Of a DNA stretch of 64,000 nt, positions 34,155 to 45,382 are shown piece by piece. The position numbers and the translations under genes were made by a program. The notes beneath the pieces are model-generated. The model had not been told where the DNA came from and did no database searches. It worked only from the letters and a program-made list of their open reading frames with translations. Every line of letters begins with the position of its first letter. Within the stretch, counting starts at the first letter, position 1. The DNA is from Neocallimastix lanati (nom. inval.) (Eukaryota; Neocallimastigomycota; Neocallimastigomycetes; Neocallimastigales; Neocallimastigaceae). The stretch is from the NCBI GenBank assembly GCA_016946835.1, contig JACVTC010000044.1, positions 591,501 to 655,500 of the forward strand, in the 5' to 3' direction.

Positions 34155-34649
34155 ACTAGGTTAATATGTTGAATTATATATTAATAGTCCAACAATAATT
34201 AATTAATAATAAAATAATAACTAAAATATAATAAGATAAATAATTAAATTAATTAAACACTTAATATTTAAAGAATAATTTAAGCAATAATTTTTTTGAA
34301 GGATATATAAAAATATTTATTTATTTTAATAAAAATTGAATCATTAATATATAATTATTGTAAACACAATAACCTTACAAAGATCATAAAAGATAGATTT
34401 TTACATCTTTCTTTTATACTTTGTAAGTTACATAATAATAGTATTTAATTATAAGATATTAATAATATAGTAATATGAATATTAATAAAATATCAAGATA
34501 ATAACAATATCGATATGTTTAAAATATTTAATATAACTAAATAAATTTAATTTGTAATTATATAATTAATTTGATTAATTAAAAATAGTAGTTAACATAT
34601 ATGATGTAAACATACATATAAACATAATATAAATGATATAAAACAAATA
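34155..34649. other. AT-rich spacer
   Basis: No gene. 34366-34430 is similar, in reverse complement, to part of the LTR of the chromodomain element (37478-37550), including ATAACCTTAC, so a decayed related LTR is possible. Confidence 0.4.
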
Positions 34650-35528
34650 TGTGTAGTAACATTGTTAAAGTATTAAATAATATAAATAAATAAACTTAAC
34701 AATTTAGGTTTATAATTAAATAATAGAAAATATAAATCATAAATTTTTATGTAAAAACTAAACTTAAAATGTAAATTAACATTATTTAGGTTTATAATTA
34801 AATAATAGAAAATATAAATCATAAATATTTATGTAAAAACTAAACTTAAAATGTAAATTAACATTATTTAGGTTTATAATTAAATAATAGAAAATATAAA
34901 TCATAAATATTTATGTAAAAACTAAACTTAAAATGTAAATTAACATTATTTATTTTAATACATAATTAAATGTAAATCATTAGATTTATCATGCGCATGT
35001 AAATAATCTCTTTATTCTTGTTTATTCACGTGAAATAATTATATAGTTTATATAAAAATATTTGTTTATTCTTTAGACGAAAATTCTCGACTTTCGTCAA
35101 TATAATATTTTATAATAATTAAATAATGTATGAATAATTAATAATTAAATAAATTTCTTTAATAAACATATTTGTATATTTAATATTAATTATTAAATAT
35201 TAAATTTATATCTTTTTGATAATAATTATTTTATTTTATTTTATTTCAATATATATTATTATAATTATAATAATTATAATTCTTTAATTCATATAAAATT
35301 AATATAGTTCTATATATTAGAATATATAATTAATAAAATACCTATTTCTTATAAATAGATTAGATTATTTATATTAGAAATAGGGAACTCTCTTGTAAAA
35401 TTTTAGGAATTAGAATTATTATTTTAATTGTACGAATATTATAATTTTATTAATAAATTTTAATAAACAACCATTTTTAAAAAAACCCACTGCTTATAAA
35501 TTATTGCACATAAAAGTCCCGCATATCA
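34650..35528 (+). repeat. Family C repeat (solo-LTR-like)
   Basis: Begins TGTGTAGTAAC and ends GTCCCGCATATCA. The right half matches 59541-60016 in reverse complement (blocks such as CTCTCTTGTAAAATTTTA and AAAAACCCACTGCTT). TG...CA ends fit an LTR, but no convincing target duplication was seen. Confidence 0.65.
34702..34948 (+). repeat. 82-bp minisatellite, three copies
   Basis: Three tandem units of 82 bases starting at 34702, 34784 and 34866, nearly identical. They lie inside the family C repeat and are absent from the other copy, so they account for much of the length difference. Confidence 0.9.
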
Positions 35529-35547
35529 TAAATAAATACATGTGACG

Positions 35548-36053
35548 TCATATGTAGATTGGTTCTTGACATCGGTAGCAGATTATCGAAGCAGCTTTCA
35601 AAACGGGAATTCCCTTTTGTATTTCCCTACTGTTCTTATTGTAATAATCTTGGTAAAACGATTTTTCTCTGGCATTGGGTTTTTGTTGTAGTAGATTCCT
35701 TTTTCCCAAAAATTCTTCTTTTGGTCCTTCATAATCCGAGCTTAAGCTAAATTTTCTGGTAAATATTTTCTTTTCCACACCATTTTCGAAGTTATTAGAA
35801 TAAAAGGTTTGACTACGAGTTCTCGCCTTGTATCCTTTGGTGAAAAATCGTCCAGTTTCTTCTTCAAAGGAATTTTCGAATTCCCATAATTTTTGAGCCT
35901 TCTCTGCGGACTTTGTAGCTTCCTCTATGGTAGAACATTCATCTAAAGGGACCACTCAACACGTTTCCCTCCTATATCTTATAGATTTGAGGTAGTCCAT
36001 TACGGTAATGCCTTCCTTGAATTTAACATCTATTTGCTGATACATCTGAAGAT
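35548..36053 (-). pseudogene. Ty3/gypsy gag relic
   Basis: Encodes a charged, Gag-like stretch ending in the first half of a zinc knuckle (CYRC), where it is cut off near a family C repeat. Upstream the same frame continues to about 36053, but an in-frame TGA (near 35956-35958) interrupts it. RT and integrase are absent. The direction and knuckle suggest a remnant of a tRNA-array retroelement. Confidence 0.7.
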
Positions 36054-36055
36054 AG

Positions 36056-36382
36056 TTATTATTATTTTTTTTTTTATTTGTAGAAAATAATGAAACATTC
36101 ATATTGACAATTTATTAAAAAAGTAATTATTTTAATATTTATTCTTACAAAAAAAGTATAGATATATGTATATATACTTTTTTCCTTTGTTTTTTTGAAA
36201 GCAAAGAAAAAGTCCTTAAAAAAAAAAAAAAAAAAAAAAAGTTTTCACTACTAATTTAAATAGTAATCCATCTCATCATAATCTTCAATATAAATCATAG
36301 ATTATTTTAATTTAATCTAACCTATTAAAGTAAATTCTAACCTTTTTAGATAAATATCTTATTTTAGTTAAAATATTAATCT
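36056..36382 (+). repeat. tRNA-Met array spacer segment without its own tRNA
   Basis: Matches the second half of the other spacers (TAGAAAATAATGAAAC, TAATCCATCTCATCATAA, AAATTCTAACCTTTTTAG). No tRNA gene lies upstream; a gag relic sits there instead. It is the natural left flank of the third tRNA. Confidence 0.75.
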
Positions 36383-36386
36383 GTAA

Positions 36387-37014
36387 TGACAAATGTTGAT
36401 TATTATCTTAATTTAGAATTTACTTCTAAAAGTGATAATAATTTGTCAATTAAAAGGGTAGTTATTAACACAAAAATGTTAATTAAAACACTACAGTTTA
36501 AAATAAGAAAAGAATATTTGTTTTTTTTTTATAATAAAACTTTATTTATCAATATAAAATTGTACTTTTTATTATTTTGAATATTTATATTCTTAATAAA
36601 AAGTATTTAAAATAAATGAGAATAAAAGAAAATAATTTATTAAAACTTAAATTTTAAATTTTTAATTCTTGAATTCTGATTTTTTATTTTTAAAGAAATA
36701 TTTACATGTTTTTATATTTTTCTTTTAAGTTTAAATTATTTAAAATAAAACTATATAATTATTTTAAGTAAACACTTTTAAGATAAAATAAACAATTTTG
36801 TTATTATTAATAAGTTTCTTTTTAATTAATATTAATATCAATTTAAACTGAGATTTAATTTAAAATCGTTAAAGTAAAATAAAAGAATAATTTAATATAA
36901 AATACATTGTTCTTTAAATTAAAATAATATTTATTTAATAATTTTAAATCTTTTAATTTATTTTTATTAAAATATTATTTTATAATTATCAATAACTAAT
37001 TAAGAGGGTTATTA
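36387..37014 (-). repeat. Old, diverged LTR of the tandem-array family, left part
   Basis: Starts TGACAAAT and follows the 761-base LTR in order (ATTATCTTAATTT, AAAAGTGATAAT, AAATATTTACATG blocks). Its right end is displaced to 44052-44097 by the nested chromodomain element. GTAA at 36383-36386 and 44098-44101 is the 4-base target duplication. Any ORF inside is spurious. Confidence 0.75.
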
Positions 37015-37749
37015 TGTCAAAATTACAACTGAATTAAATTTCAATTTCAATTAATTTCAATTAAAATTATTAAAAACAAAATAATTAATAAAAATTTATA
37101 ATTCATTAATTATTCTTTAAATTTTATTTATTTTATAATATTATAAGTTATTTGATCATCTTAGGACCAGCTTAGGCCTACTGATTCTAATGATATCATA
37201 TTAAACTTAAATATTATTAATAAATAAAATATTTATTAACATGAATCATTTGGTCATGTCATCCTTGATTCATAAATTAATGTTTATGTATTAATTTATG
37301 TTATATTGATTTAATTAATTATTAATTATTAATTACTATATTAAATATTTAAATTTAATATTATATTATATATATTAGCTAATATATTAGATTAAAAAAT
37401 ATAATTTATTTATATTAAACATATTCTTATACTAAATATTATTATTATCAACTTTATATTATTATTATCAATATTCTCAAACCTACAAAGTATAAAAAGA
37501 AAATTCAAATTTATCTTTTTGTCCTTTGTAAGGTTATAGTTAACCTATTATAATATAACTATATATTTTTATTAATAAATAAAAATTTTTATCATATCAA
37601 ACCAATTATTAGTTTTAATTAAGTGTTAAATTAACAAATTTAACTTTATAACTCTTTTATTTTAGTAATTTACTTATATCTATATAGTTATATTATATAG
37701 ATATATCAACCTGATTCCTCGTTAAATTCAACCTGTTTACTTTTTAACA
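37015..37749 (+). repeat. 5' LTR of the chromodomain element
   Basis: 735 bases, TGTCAAAATTACAACTG to TACTTTTTAACA. TATAAAAAG at 37491-37499 is a plausible TATA box, with the self-priming sequence GTAAGGTTAT at 37528-37537 where transcription would begin. Confidence 0.93.
37491..37537 (+). promoter_or_regulatory. Predicted LTR promoter and 5' self-primer
   Basis: TATAAAAAG (37491-37499) lies 37 bases before GTAAGGTTAT (37528-37537). That decamer is the exact reverse complement of the first ten bases after the LTR. In Tf1-type elements the 5' end of the mRNA folds back onto this site to prime minus-strand synthesis. The start of transcription is inferred, not seen. Confidence 0.6.
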
Positions 37750-37759
37750 ATAACCTTAC
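37750..37759 (+). promoter_or_regulatory. Self-primer binding site
   Basis: ATAACCTTAC directly abuts the 5' LTR and pairs perfectly with 37528-37537. No TGG-type tRNA primer site is present. Confidence 0.65.
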
Positions 37760-37783
37760 CTTAGAAAAGAGAATCACCTTGAT

Positions 37784-38860
37784 ATGTCCCTTTATAATAA
37801 CGTGTGGGCAAACTCCTATCCTGACTTTGCTCCTATGTCGGAAGTAAATAAGCTAAGAACAGACGCTCAGATTACTGTCTCTGAACTGGCAAAAGATGCA
37901 GAAGTTACATTCTTATCAAGAGAAGATTTTAATAAATATAATGAAGATCTTCAAAAGAAACTTTTTACTTTAAATAGGGATAACAAGAATATCATAAAAC
38001 AACTTTCTTCTATTACCAGCATTTTAAATCAGAAATTCGATTTTATTCCTAATGTTAATGCTTCTCAAAATCAAGATGATAACGCTTCTATATCAACAAG
38101 AAGAGAGGCAGACAATGATGTAATAATGAGGAATACTATTCCCAATACACTTCAAGAAGTCCCAGAACCTGGATTTTTCACTGGGGATACTAAGGAAACC
38201 GATCTCTTTTGTCAGCTCTGTGAAGATACTTTTAAGACTTATCCTAACTGTGAATCTACTATGGATGTAAAAATTAATTATGTTAAGTCACGCTTAAGAG
38301 ATGGTGCTCGTAATTGGTATTATGCCAAATATAAAGATAGAAGTCCAGCAACATTAGAAGAATTGATTAAAGAATTAAGGAAAGCTTTTAATAATGTTGC
38401 CAGTAAGAAATTAGCCATGATCCAACTCGCAAAAATTTCTCACACATTTGGGAAAATTAATGATTATATTGATGAATTTCGAACCCTTACAACATGTTTG
38501 AATTGGAATGAAGAAGCTTTAGTTTTATTCTTTTATAATGGATTGCACCCAAGGTTCCAGGAAGAAATAGAAAAAATGGATGAATTTCCTTCTGATCTTA
38601 GTACTATTTATACTAGATGTATTCTTTACGAAAATTCCTTGAAATCTAAAGGTCAATTAAAATCTAATGGTAATAAAAATTTAAAGAAAAAGCCTTCTAA
38701 TGTCCACAATAACAACAACAACAATAATAATAAATATAATAATAATAATTATAACAAATATTATAATAATAATTATAATAAAGTCCATAATAATAATAAC
38801 TTTAATAAAATTAATAATAACAGTAATAATAGTACAAATAATAATAATTCAAAAAACTAA
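37784..38860 (+). CDS. gag: Gag of the chromodomain element
   Basis: 358 residues. A coiled, charged N-terminus (about 20-85) precedes a retrotransposon capsid domain (about 126-290: EPGFF, RDGARNWYY, FYNGLHPRFQ). The tail from 309 is almost pure Asn with Tyr and Lys. No CCHC zinc knuckle is visible, as in Tf1 Gag. The ATG lies 34 bases after the LTR. The stop TAA (38858-38860) immediately follows the frameshift heptamer. Confidence 0.93.
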   Translation: MSLYNNVWANSYPDFAPMSEVNKLRTDAQITVSELAKDAEVTFLSREDFNKYNEDLQKKLFTLNRDNKNIIKQLSSITSILNQKFDFIPNVNASQNQDDNASISTRREADNDVIMRNTIPNTLQEVPEPGFFTGDTKETDLFCQLCEDTFKTYPNCESTMDVKINYVKSRLRDGARNWYYAKYKDRSPATLEELIKELRKAFNNVASKKLAMIQLAKISHTFGKINDYIDEFRTLTTCLNWNEEALVLFFYNGLHPRFQEEIEKMDEFPSDLSTIYTRCILYENSLKSKGQLKSNGNKNLKKKPSNVHNNNNNNNNKYNNNNYNKYYNNNYNKVHNNNNFNKINNNSNNSTNNNNSKN

Positions 38861-38883
38861 ATGAAGGACTTCACTCGGAGTCC
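38851..38883 (+). promoter_or_regulatory. -1 ribosomal frameshift signal of the chromodomain element
   Basis: Heptamer A AAA AAC at 38851-38857 in the gag frame, directly before the stop. An 8-nt spacer leads to a 7-bp hairpin, GGACTTC (38866-38872) with GGAGTCC (38877-38883), loop ACTC. The -1 frame is open from here into pol. Confidence 0.9.
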
Positions 38884-41800
38884 AATTCATCAAAAAATGT
38901 AAAAACAATTTATTATAACTTTCCTTCATTTGATAACATCACAACCCAAAAACTACCTTCAACTTTTCTTTTATTCCATTGCTACATTCCAACAAGACTA
39001 CCAATTAATAATAATAAATTAAAAATTAAAAATAACCAAAAAATTACATCTGAATCTATGCTAGATTCTGGATCATTTTGTAATTTTATTACAAAAAATT
39101 TAGTTCAAAAACTAAATTTAAAAATTTATAATTTAAAAAATAAAATTTCAGTCAAAGGTATATCTGGTTCTACTACTAAGATAGATCAGTACGTTTGGCT
39201 AAAATTTCAAATAAAAATACAAAAGAATAAAAAATTTTATTTTAAAAATTACAATGAAAAATTTCTAATAACAAATTGCATACCAACTGATCTACTTTTT
39301 GGTAATCAATTCATGCGAAAATTCAAAATTCACTATAATTATGATAAGAATATATTATATTCTTACTTAAATTATTATTTTTCAAATAAAAATAACAAAA
39401 ATCCTAATAAATATTGCAAAAACAATTTATATCTACAGTCGATGAAAAATAAAATTTTAAAAAATTATTTACTTTTTAATAAATCAATAAAAAAATTTAA
39501 TTATAAAAATTTTTCAAAAAATTTAAAAAAATTTGATCAGAAGTTTAATTATAATAAAAAATTTTTTAATAAAAAACTTAATAATCTTAACCTTAATAAA
39601 TTTTCAAAATTTTGTGATAAATTTAATTATAAAAAATTTTTTAATAAAAATCATTATTTTATTAATAAATATAAATATTATTTCAAAAAACAAAATAAAT
39701 ATTTAAAAAACAATTTTAATTTAAACAATGACTATAATTACAATTTTTTAATATATTCCTTCTTATCAAATAAAGAAATTAATAAAAATGACAATGAAGA
39801 TCCAAATATTGAAGATATTCCGCCTCAATATCGCGATCTATTTATTGTTTTTAGTAAAGCCGAAGCCGATAAACTTCCCCCACATCGTTTAACCGACTGC
39901 AAAATAGTGCTGGAGAAGGACGCTTCCCTTCACTATGGTCCAATCTATCCCTTAACCGAAGAGGAAAATAAAGTTTTGAAAGAATATATAAAAGAAAACC
40001 TAAAAAAAGGATTTATTAGACCATCTGAATCACCTGCAGGTTATCCAGTTCTATTCCAAAAGAAAAAAGATGGTACACTTCGGTTATGCGTAGACTATAG
40101 GAAGTTAAACGCTGTTACTATAAGAAACTCGTACCCCATACCTCTTATTAATGAAATTATTGAAAAGGTTAAAGGAGCAAAGTATTTTACAAAATTAGAT
40201 TTACGTTCAGCCTATAATTTAATCCGTATTAAGGAAGGGGATGAATACAAGACAGCTTTCAGAACTAAATATGGTCACTATGAATACTTAGTTATGCCAT
40301 TTGGTTTAAAAAACGCACCAGCTACTTTTCAATCGTTTATTAATTCGGTACTAAGACCATATTTAGAAAAAAGTGTTATTCTTTATTTAGACGATATTTT
40401 AATCTACTCCAAAGATTTAAAAGAACATCATAAACAAGTTAGGGAGGTTTTGCAAGCATTAATTAATAATAACTTATATGCAAAATTAGAAAAATGCGAA
40501 TTTGATAAAGAGAAAGTTGAATTCCTTGGATATGTATTATCAGGTCAAGGTGTCACTACCGATCCGAAGAAAATAGAATCAATTAAAGACTGGCCTCAAC
40601 CAAATAACTTAAAGGACGTACAGAGGTTTTTAGGTCTTTGCAATTATTATAGAAGATTTGTTAAAGATTTTGCAAAAATTGCAAAACCTTTACATAATTT
40701 AACCAGAAAAAATATTAAATTTAATTGGAATAACAAATGTGAAGAATCATTCTCAGAATTAAAGAAAAGATTAACCAGTTCTCCAGTTTTATTCCATCCG
40801 GATAATAATAAACCATTTATTGTTGAATGTGATGCAAGTAACTTTGCCCTTGGTGCTGTTTTATCACAAAAGGATGATAATAATAAATTACATCCAGTTG
40901 CATATTTCTCAAGAAGCTTACAAGGTGCAGAAATTAATTATACTATTACAGACAAGGAGTTGTTAGCTATTAGAGAAGCCTTTTTGGCATGGAGACATTT
41001 ATTACTTGGTGCGAAATACAAAGTAACTGTTTATACTGATCATAGGAACTTATTATATACCCTTGGTGGTAAAATTGGTAATCAAAGGCAACATAGATGG
41101 CATATGTTCTTCCAAGAATATAATTTTGAATTAATTTATAGACAAGGTTCCAATAATGGAAAACCTGATTCTCTTTCAAGAAGACCAGATTATATAAAAA
41201 ATAATGAAGAAACTAAAACCGAAAATATTCTTGACATAAAAAATGTAAAGGAAGTTCCATGTTTTATTGGTGTTGTTAGCGATCTTTTAGAAAGAATTAT
41301 AGAAGCTACAAAAACAGATGCCACAGCTGATGATATTAGACTCTATTTTAGCCCACAGAATATTAAAAATGATATGTCCTATAAACCCTTTAGGAAAATG
41401 AATAAGTTCAAAATAAAGGATAATATTATATTATATAATAATTTAATTTATATTCCTGAAATTTTAAGATTAGAAATCTTAACTAAATATCATGAAAAGC
41501 CTTCCGCTGGTCATCTTGGAATTAAAAGAACTCTTGAATTAATTACAAGAAACTTTTGGTGGCCCAAAATGCAAGATGATGTTATAAAATTTGTCAATTC
41601 CTGTGAATGTTGTGCAAGAAACAAAATTAATAGACATAGGAAATATGGCTTTCTACAACCGTTGGAAACACCTGATAGACCTTGGAAATCTATAGAAGTT
41701 GACTTTTTATGTGGCCTCCCGGATTCAAAGGGATATACGGTAATAATGGTTGTAGTGGATCGTTTCTCTAAAATGATTCACTTAATACCTTTCAAACAAA

Positions 41801-42747
41801 TTCCTGATGCAAAACAAACTGCCAAAGCATTTATGAATAATGTTTATAAATTACATGGCCTTCCTTATGATATGTATACAGATAGAGGTCCTCAGTTTAC
41901 AAGTGCACTTTGGAAAGAATTCATGAAATTACTTAATATTAAATCCAAATTAGCTACAACAGATCATCATGAGACTGTTGGTCAAGTTGAGAGATGTAAC
42001 TCCTTTATTGAACAGTATTTAAGAGCTTATTCAAGATCTTATTATCACGACGATTGGATTAATTGGATCTATCTTGCAGAGTTCGCTTATAATAATTCAG
42101 TCAATGAATCTACAAAAGAAACACCTTTCTTTATTAACTATGGATTTCATCCATCTATGGACGAATATTTCTTACTACCCCAAGTTGATACTAATAGTAA
42201 ATTTATTAAAAATGTAAGTACAAGTTTTAATCATATTAAAGATGTCTTATTAAGATCTAAAGAATTATATAAAAATTATGCGGATAAGAAAAGGATGCCA
42301 CCTCCTGTAATAAAAGAAGGTGACTTGGTTTGGATTCAAGCACCTCCTTCCTTAAATATTGAAGATTGTTCTAAACTCGCTCCTTGCAAATATGGACCTT
42401 ACAAGGTAATCGATGTTTTAGAGAATAATAATTATAAAATTGATCTTAAAAAGTCACCTTTTCCAAAACATCATCCAATCTTTCATATCTCTGAATTGGA
42501 ACCTTATGTCCCAACTCCGCAAAAGTTTTTAAATAGAAGTTCGCACAATGAATCCATTAATGATATTATTGAAATTTCTGGATTTAGGACAAACTACAAG
42601 AAAAACTGCTACGAATATAGAGTTAGATACAAATATAAAAGTTCAAGTAATTGGGTGCCTTCTTATGAAGTTGAAAATAATCCAAGGAATCAAAGAATAT
42701 ATCAAGAATATTTAAAGAATAATAGAAAATTCACTTCTCTTTCTTAT

Positions 42748-42753
<6 letters not shown>
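38857..42753 (+). CDS. pol: Pol of the chromodomain element (protease, RT, RNase H, integrase, chromodomain)
   Basis: The frame is continuous from the frameshift site; the first ATG (39058) lies only two codons before the protease DSG, so it is not a convincing start. Residues counted from 39058: protease LDSGS (D3), a long Asn/Lys/Tyr-rich linker (110-245), RT with D381 and YLDD 443-446, and RNase H D592, E634, D661, D704. The integrase finger is H812, H819, C849, C852, with triad D882, D942, E978 (35 residues between the last two) and GPY at 1113-1115. The C-terminus (about 1165-1222) has a chromodomain signature, including YEYRVRYKY and W1199. This makes it a chromovirus, a group that often targets marked chromatin. 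Intact. Confidence 0.95.
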
Positions 42754-42791
<38 letters not shown>

Positions 42792-43311
42792 ATTATACTT
42801 AAGCTATAAATAGTATATTAAATAATAATATTTCAAAATTAAATTAGTTAATTTAAAATTTTACATTTCAAAATTTCAAAAATTTTTAAAAAATCGAAAT
42901 TTAATAATACTTTATTTATTTTTACATTATTATATTCATTAAATTATAAATTTTCATTATATTTAAAAATTTTCAATTTAATGCATAAAATTAAGATGAA
43001 ATTTCAATTTCAATTTCATAATTTCAATTTTACATTTTTTCAACGAAATTTTTAATAAAATTCACACCATTATATTTCTCGATATTTAATTTTATAACAA
43101 AATTTTAATTTCAGTAAATTTTGACAATTTCGAAATTTCCATGAAATGGCCACTTGTAATGTGTTCTTTAAAGGACTCATGTGACCTTTTTACTTCAAAA
43201 AAAAAAAAAAAAAAAAAAAATTTTTTAAAATATACAATTTTATAAATATAATAATTTCTTTATGTAACGTTACACAAAATCGTCTGGAATCCGATTTTTG
43301 TGGAAGGGCGT
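42754..43311 (+). other. 3' untranslated region of the chromodomain element with polypurine tract
   Basis: An A run of about 36 follows the pol stop, a second A run lies at 43197-43220, and the perfect palindrome TGTAACGTTACA is at 43263-43274. GGAAGGG at 43302-43308, three bases before the 3' LTR, is the likely polypurine tract. Confidence 0.75.
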
Positions 43312-44046
43312 TGTCAAAATTACAACTGAATTAAATTTCAATTTCAATTAATTTCAATTAAAATTATTAAAAACAAAATAATTAATAAAAATTTATAATT
43401 CATTAATTATTCTTTAAATTTTATTTATTTTATAATATTATAAGTTATTTGATCATCTTAGGACCAGCTTAGGCCTACTGATTCTAATGATATCATATTA
43501 AACTTAAATATTATTAATAAATAAAATATTTATTAACATGAATCATTTGGTCATGTCATCCTTGATTCATAAATTAATGTTTATGTATTAATTTATGTTA
43601 TATTGATTTAATTAATTATTAATTATTAATTACTATATTAAATATTTAAATTTAATATTATATTATATATATTAGCTAATATATTAGATTAAAAAATATA
43701 ATTTATTTATATTAAACATATTCTTATACTAAATATTATTATTATCAACTTTATATTATTATTATCAATATTCTCAAACCTACAAAGTATAAAAAGAAAA
43801 TTCAAATTTATCTTTTTGTCCTTTGTAAGGTTATAGTTAACCTATTATAATATAACTATATATTTTTATTAATAAATAAAAATTTTTATCATATCAAACC
43901 AATTATTAGTTTTAATTAAGTGTTAAATTAACAAATTTAACTTTATAACTCTTTTATTTTAGTAATTTACTTATATCTATATAGTTATATTATATAGATA
44001 TATCAACCTGATTCCTCGTTAAATTCAACCTGTTTACTTTTTAACA
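43312..44046 (+). repeat. 3' LTR of the chromodomain element
   Basis: 735 bases, same sequence as 37015-37749 in the stretches compared, followed by TATTA. Predicted TATA at 43788-43796 and self-primer at 43825-43834. Confidence 0.93.
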
Positions 44047-44051
44047 TATTA

Positions 44052-44097
44052 TTCCATTTTATTGATTTTTCTTAATTTATAATTTGGTTATTTATCA
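44052..44097 (-). repeat. Old, diverged LTR of the tandem-array family, right end
   Basis: Ends GGTTATTTATCA at 44097, matching the right end of the 761-base LTR (TTGTTATTTATCA). Followed by GTAA (duplication). Its edge is 13 nt from the third tRNA, the same as for the intact array at the first tRNA. Confidence 0.7.
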
Positions 44098-44110
44098 GTA
44101 ATGAACAAAA

Positions 44111-44183
44111 GCGAAGTTGGCGCAGTCGGCAGCGCGTAAGTCTCATAATCTTAAGGTCGTGAGTTCGAACCTCACACTTCGCA
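44111..44183 (+). tRNA. tRNA-Met (CAT), elongator type
   Basis: Same 73-base sequence as 29592-29664. Upstream 13 nt GTAATGAACAAAA resemble those of the fourth gene (ATAATTAACAAAA). TTTTT at 44203-44207 may terminate transcription. Confidence 0.96.
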
Positions 44184-44943
44184 GGACTTCATTATAAAAA
44201 AATTTTTATTTATAGCAAATAATGAAATTAAAGTAGACCTAAAGAAAAGATAGGGACCGACCTCTTAAACTACGCGTTCTTTTTTTTTTTTTTTTTTTTT
44301 TATTCATAATTAACATTCTTTTCTTACGAATGTGTTGCATTTCGGAATATGGCTTATAAATAAAAATTTATTTCGTAATTTGACGCCTCACAAATTTTAC
44401 TTTTAATTTTAAATAATTGTAAATAAAAGAATAAATAAAACTATGATGAAATAAATATTAAATTAGTTTATATATTTTTTTTTAAAAAAAATTTTTACAA
44501 CTCCTTATTTATAAATTTAAATATAAATAAAAATAAATAAACTGTAAATAAAATAAATAACAAAAAATTAAAATAAATATATAAGTAATAAATTAAAGAA
44601 AATTAAATATATTTAATTTAAAACCATTAAAAATTGGAAAAAAATAAAAAGTATTATTAAAAAAACAAATAAAACAAAATATTTAATAATTACAAATAAA
44701 AAACATAAATATAATATATATGGTTAAAATTATATATTATTAAATATTATTTTATTATTTATTAAAGTATTTACTTACTATAATTTAAACAAATTTTGCA
44801 TAAGTTGTTTATTTAAGTACGACGTATTTCATATAAAGCTTTTGTAGATTACTTTCATTTAATCTAATCCATTAAAGTAAATTCTAACCTTTATAGACAA
44901 ATATCTTATTTCAATTAAAAATTTAATTTAATAATTAACAAAA
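44184..44943 (+). other. Spacer between third and fourth tRNA-Met genes
   Basis: Starts and ends with fragments of the array spacer (TTATAGCAAATAATGAAA near 44210; 44834-44930). The middle is AT-rich with a 21-base T run near 44281 and short repeats; no gene. This is the only spacer in the array without a clear retroelement. Confidence 0.6.
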
Positions 44944-45016
44944 GCGAAGTTGGCGCAGTCGGCAGCGCGTAAGTCTCATAATCTTAAGGTCGTGAGTTCG
45001 AACCTCACACTTCGCA
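44944..45016 (+). tRNA. tRNA-Met (CAT), elongator type
   Basis: Fourth copy, same sequence as 29592-29664, A14 intact. TTTTT at 45024-45028. No LTR is recognisable at its 5' side, so it gives a view of an unoccupied site. Confidence 0.96.
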
Positions 45017-45331
45017 GAGGATATTTTTAAAATTTTTTAAAACAATATTGATAAATATTATTTTATTTTAATTTTTTTTATATTTTATCTTTTTAATTTT
45101 ATCTTTTTTTTTTTTTTTTTTTTTTTTTTTTATTTTTTTATGATGTATAGTAGAATATAAAATCAATAAGAAAAAATAAAATTAAACTGACAATAGAGAC
45201 GAGGTCAGTTAACTATAAAGTAAAATTGAGAACAAAGACAAATGATAATTAAGATTAAAAAAAATATATATATATTATATATATATATATAATAAAAATA
45301 AAAAATAAAAATAAAAATAAAAAATAAAAAT

Positions 45332-45382
<51 letters not shown>

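Larger units (their letters stand above)
37015..44046 (+). mobile_element. Intact chromodomain Ty3/gypsy retrotransposon (7032 bp)
   Basis: Two 735-base LTRs with TG...CA ends, gag, pol with a C-terminal chromodomain, a short polypurine tract and a 5-base target duplication TATTA (37010-37014 and 44047-44051). The two LTRs look the same wherever I compared them. Inserted into an older LTR, itself placed next to a tRNA gene. Confidence 0.94.

Noticed and set aside
36386-36580. 64-codon plus-strand frame
   Set aside because: Lies wholly in a diverged LTR and matches it at DNA level.
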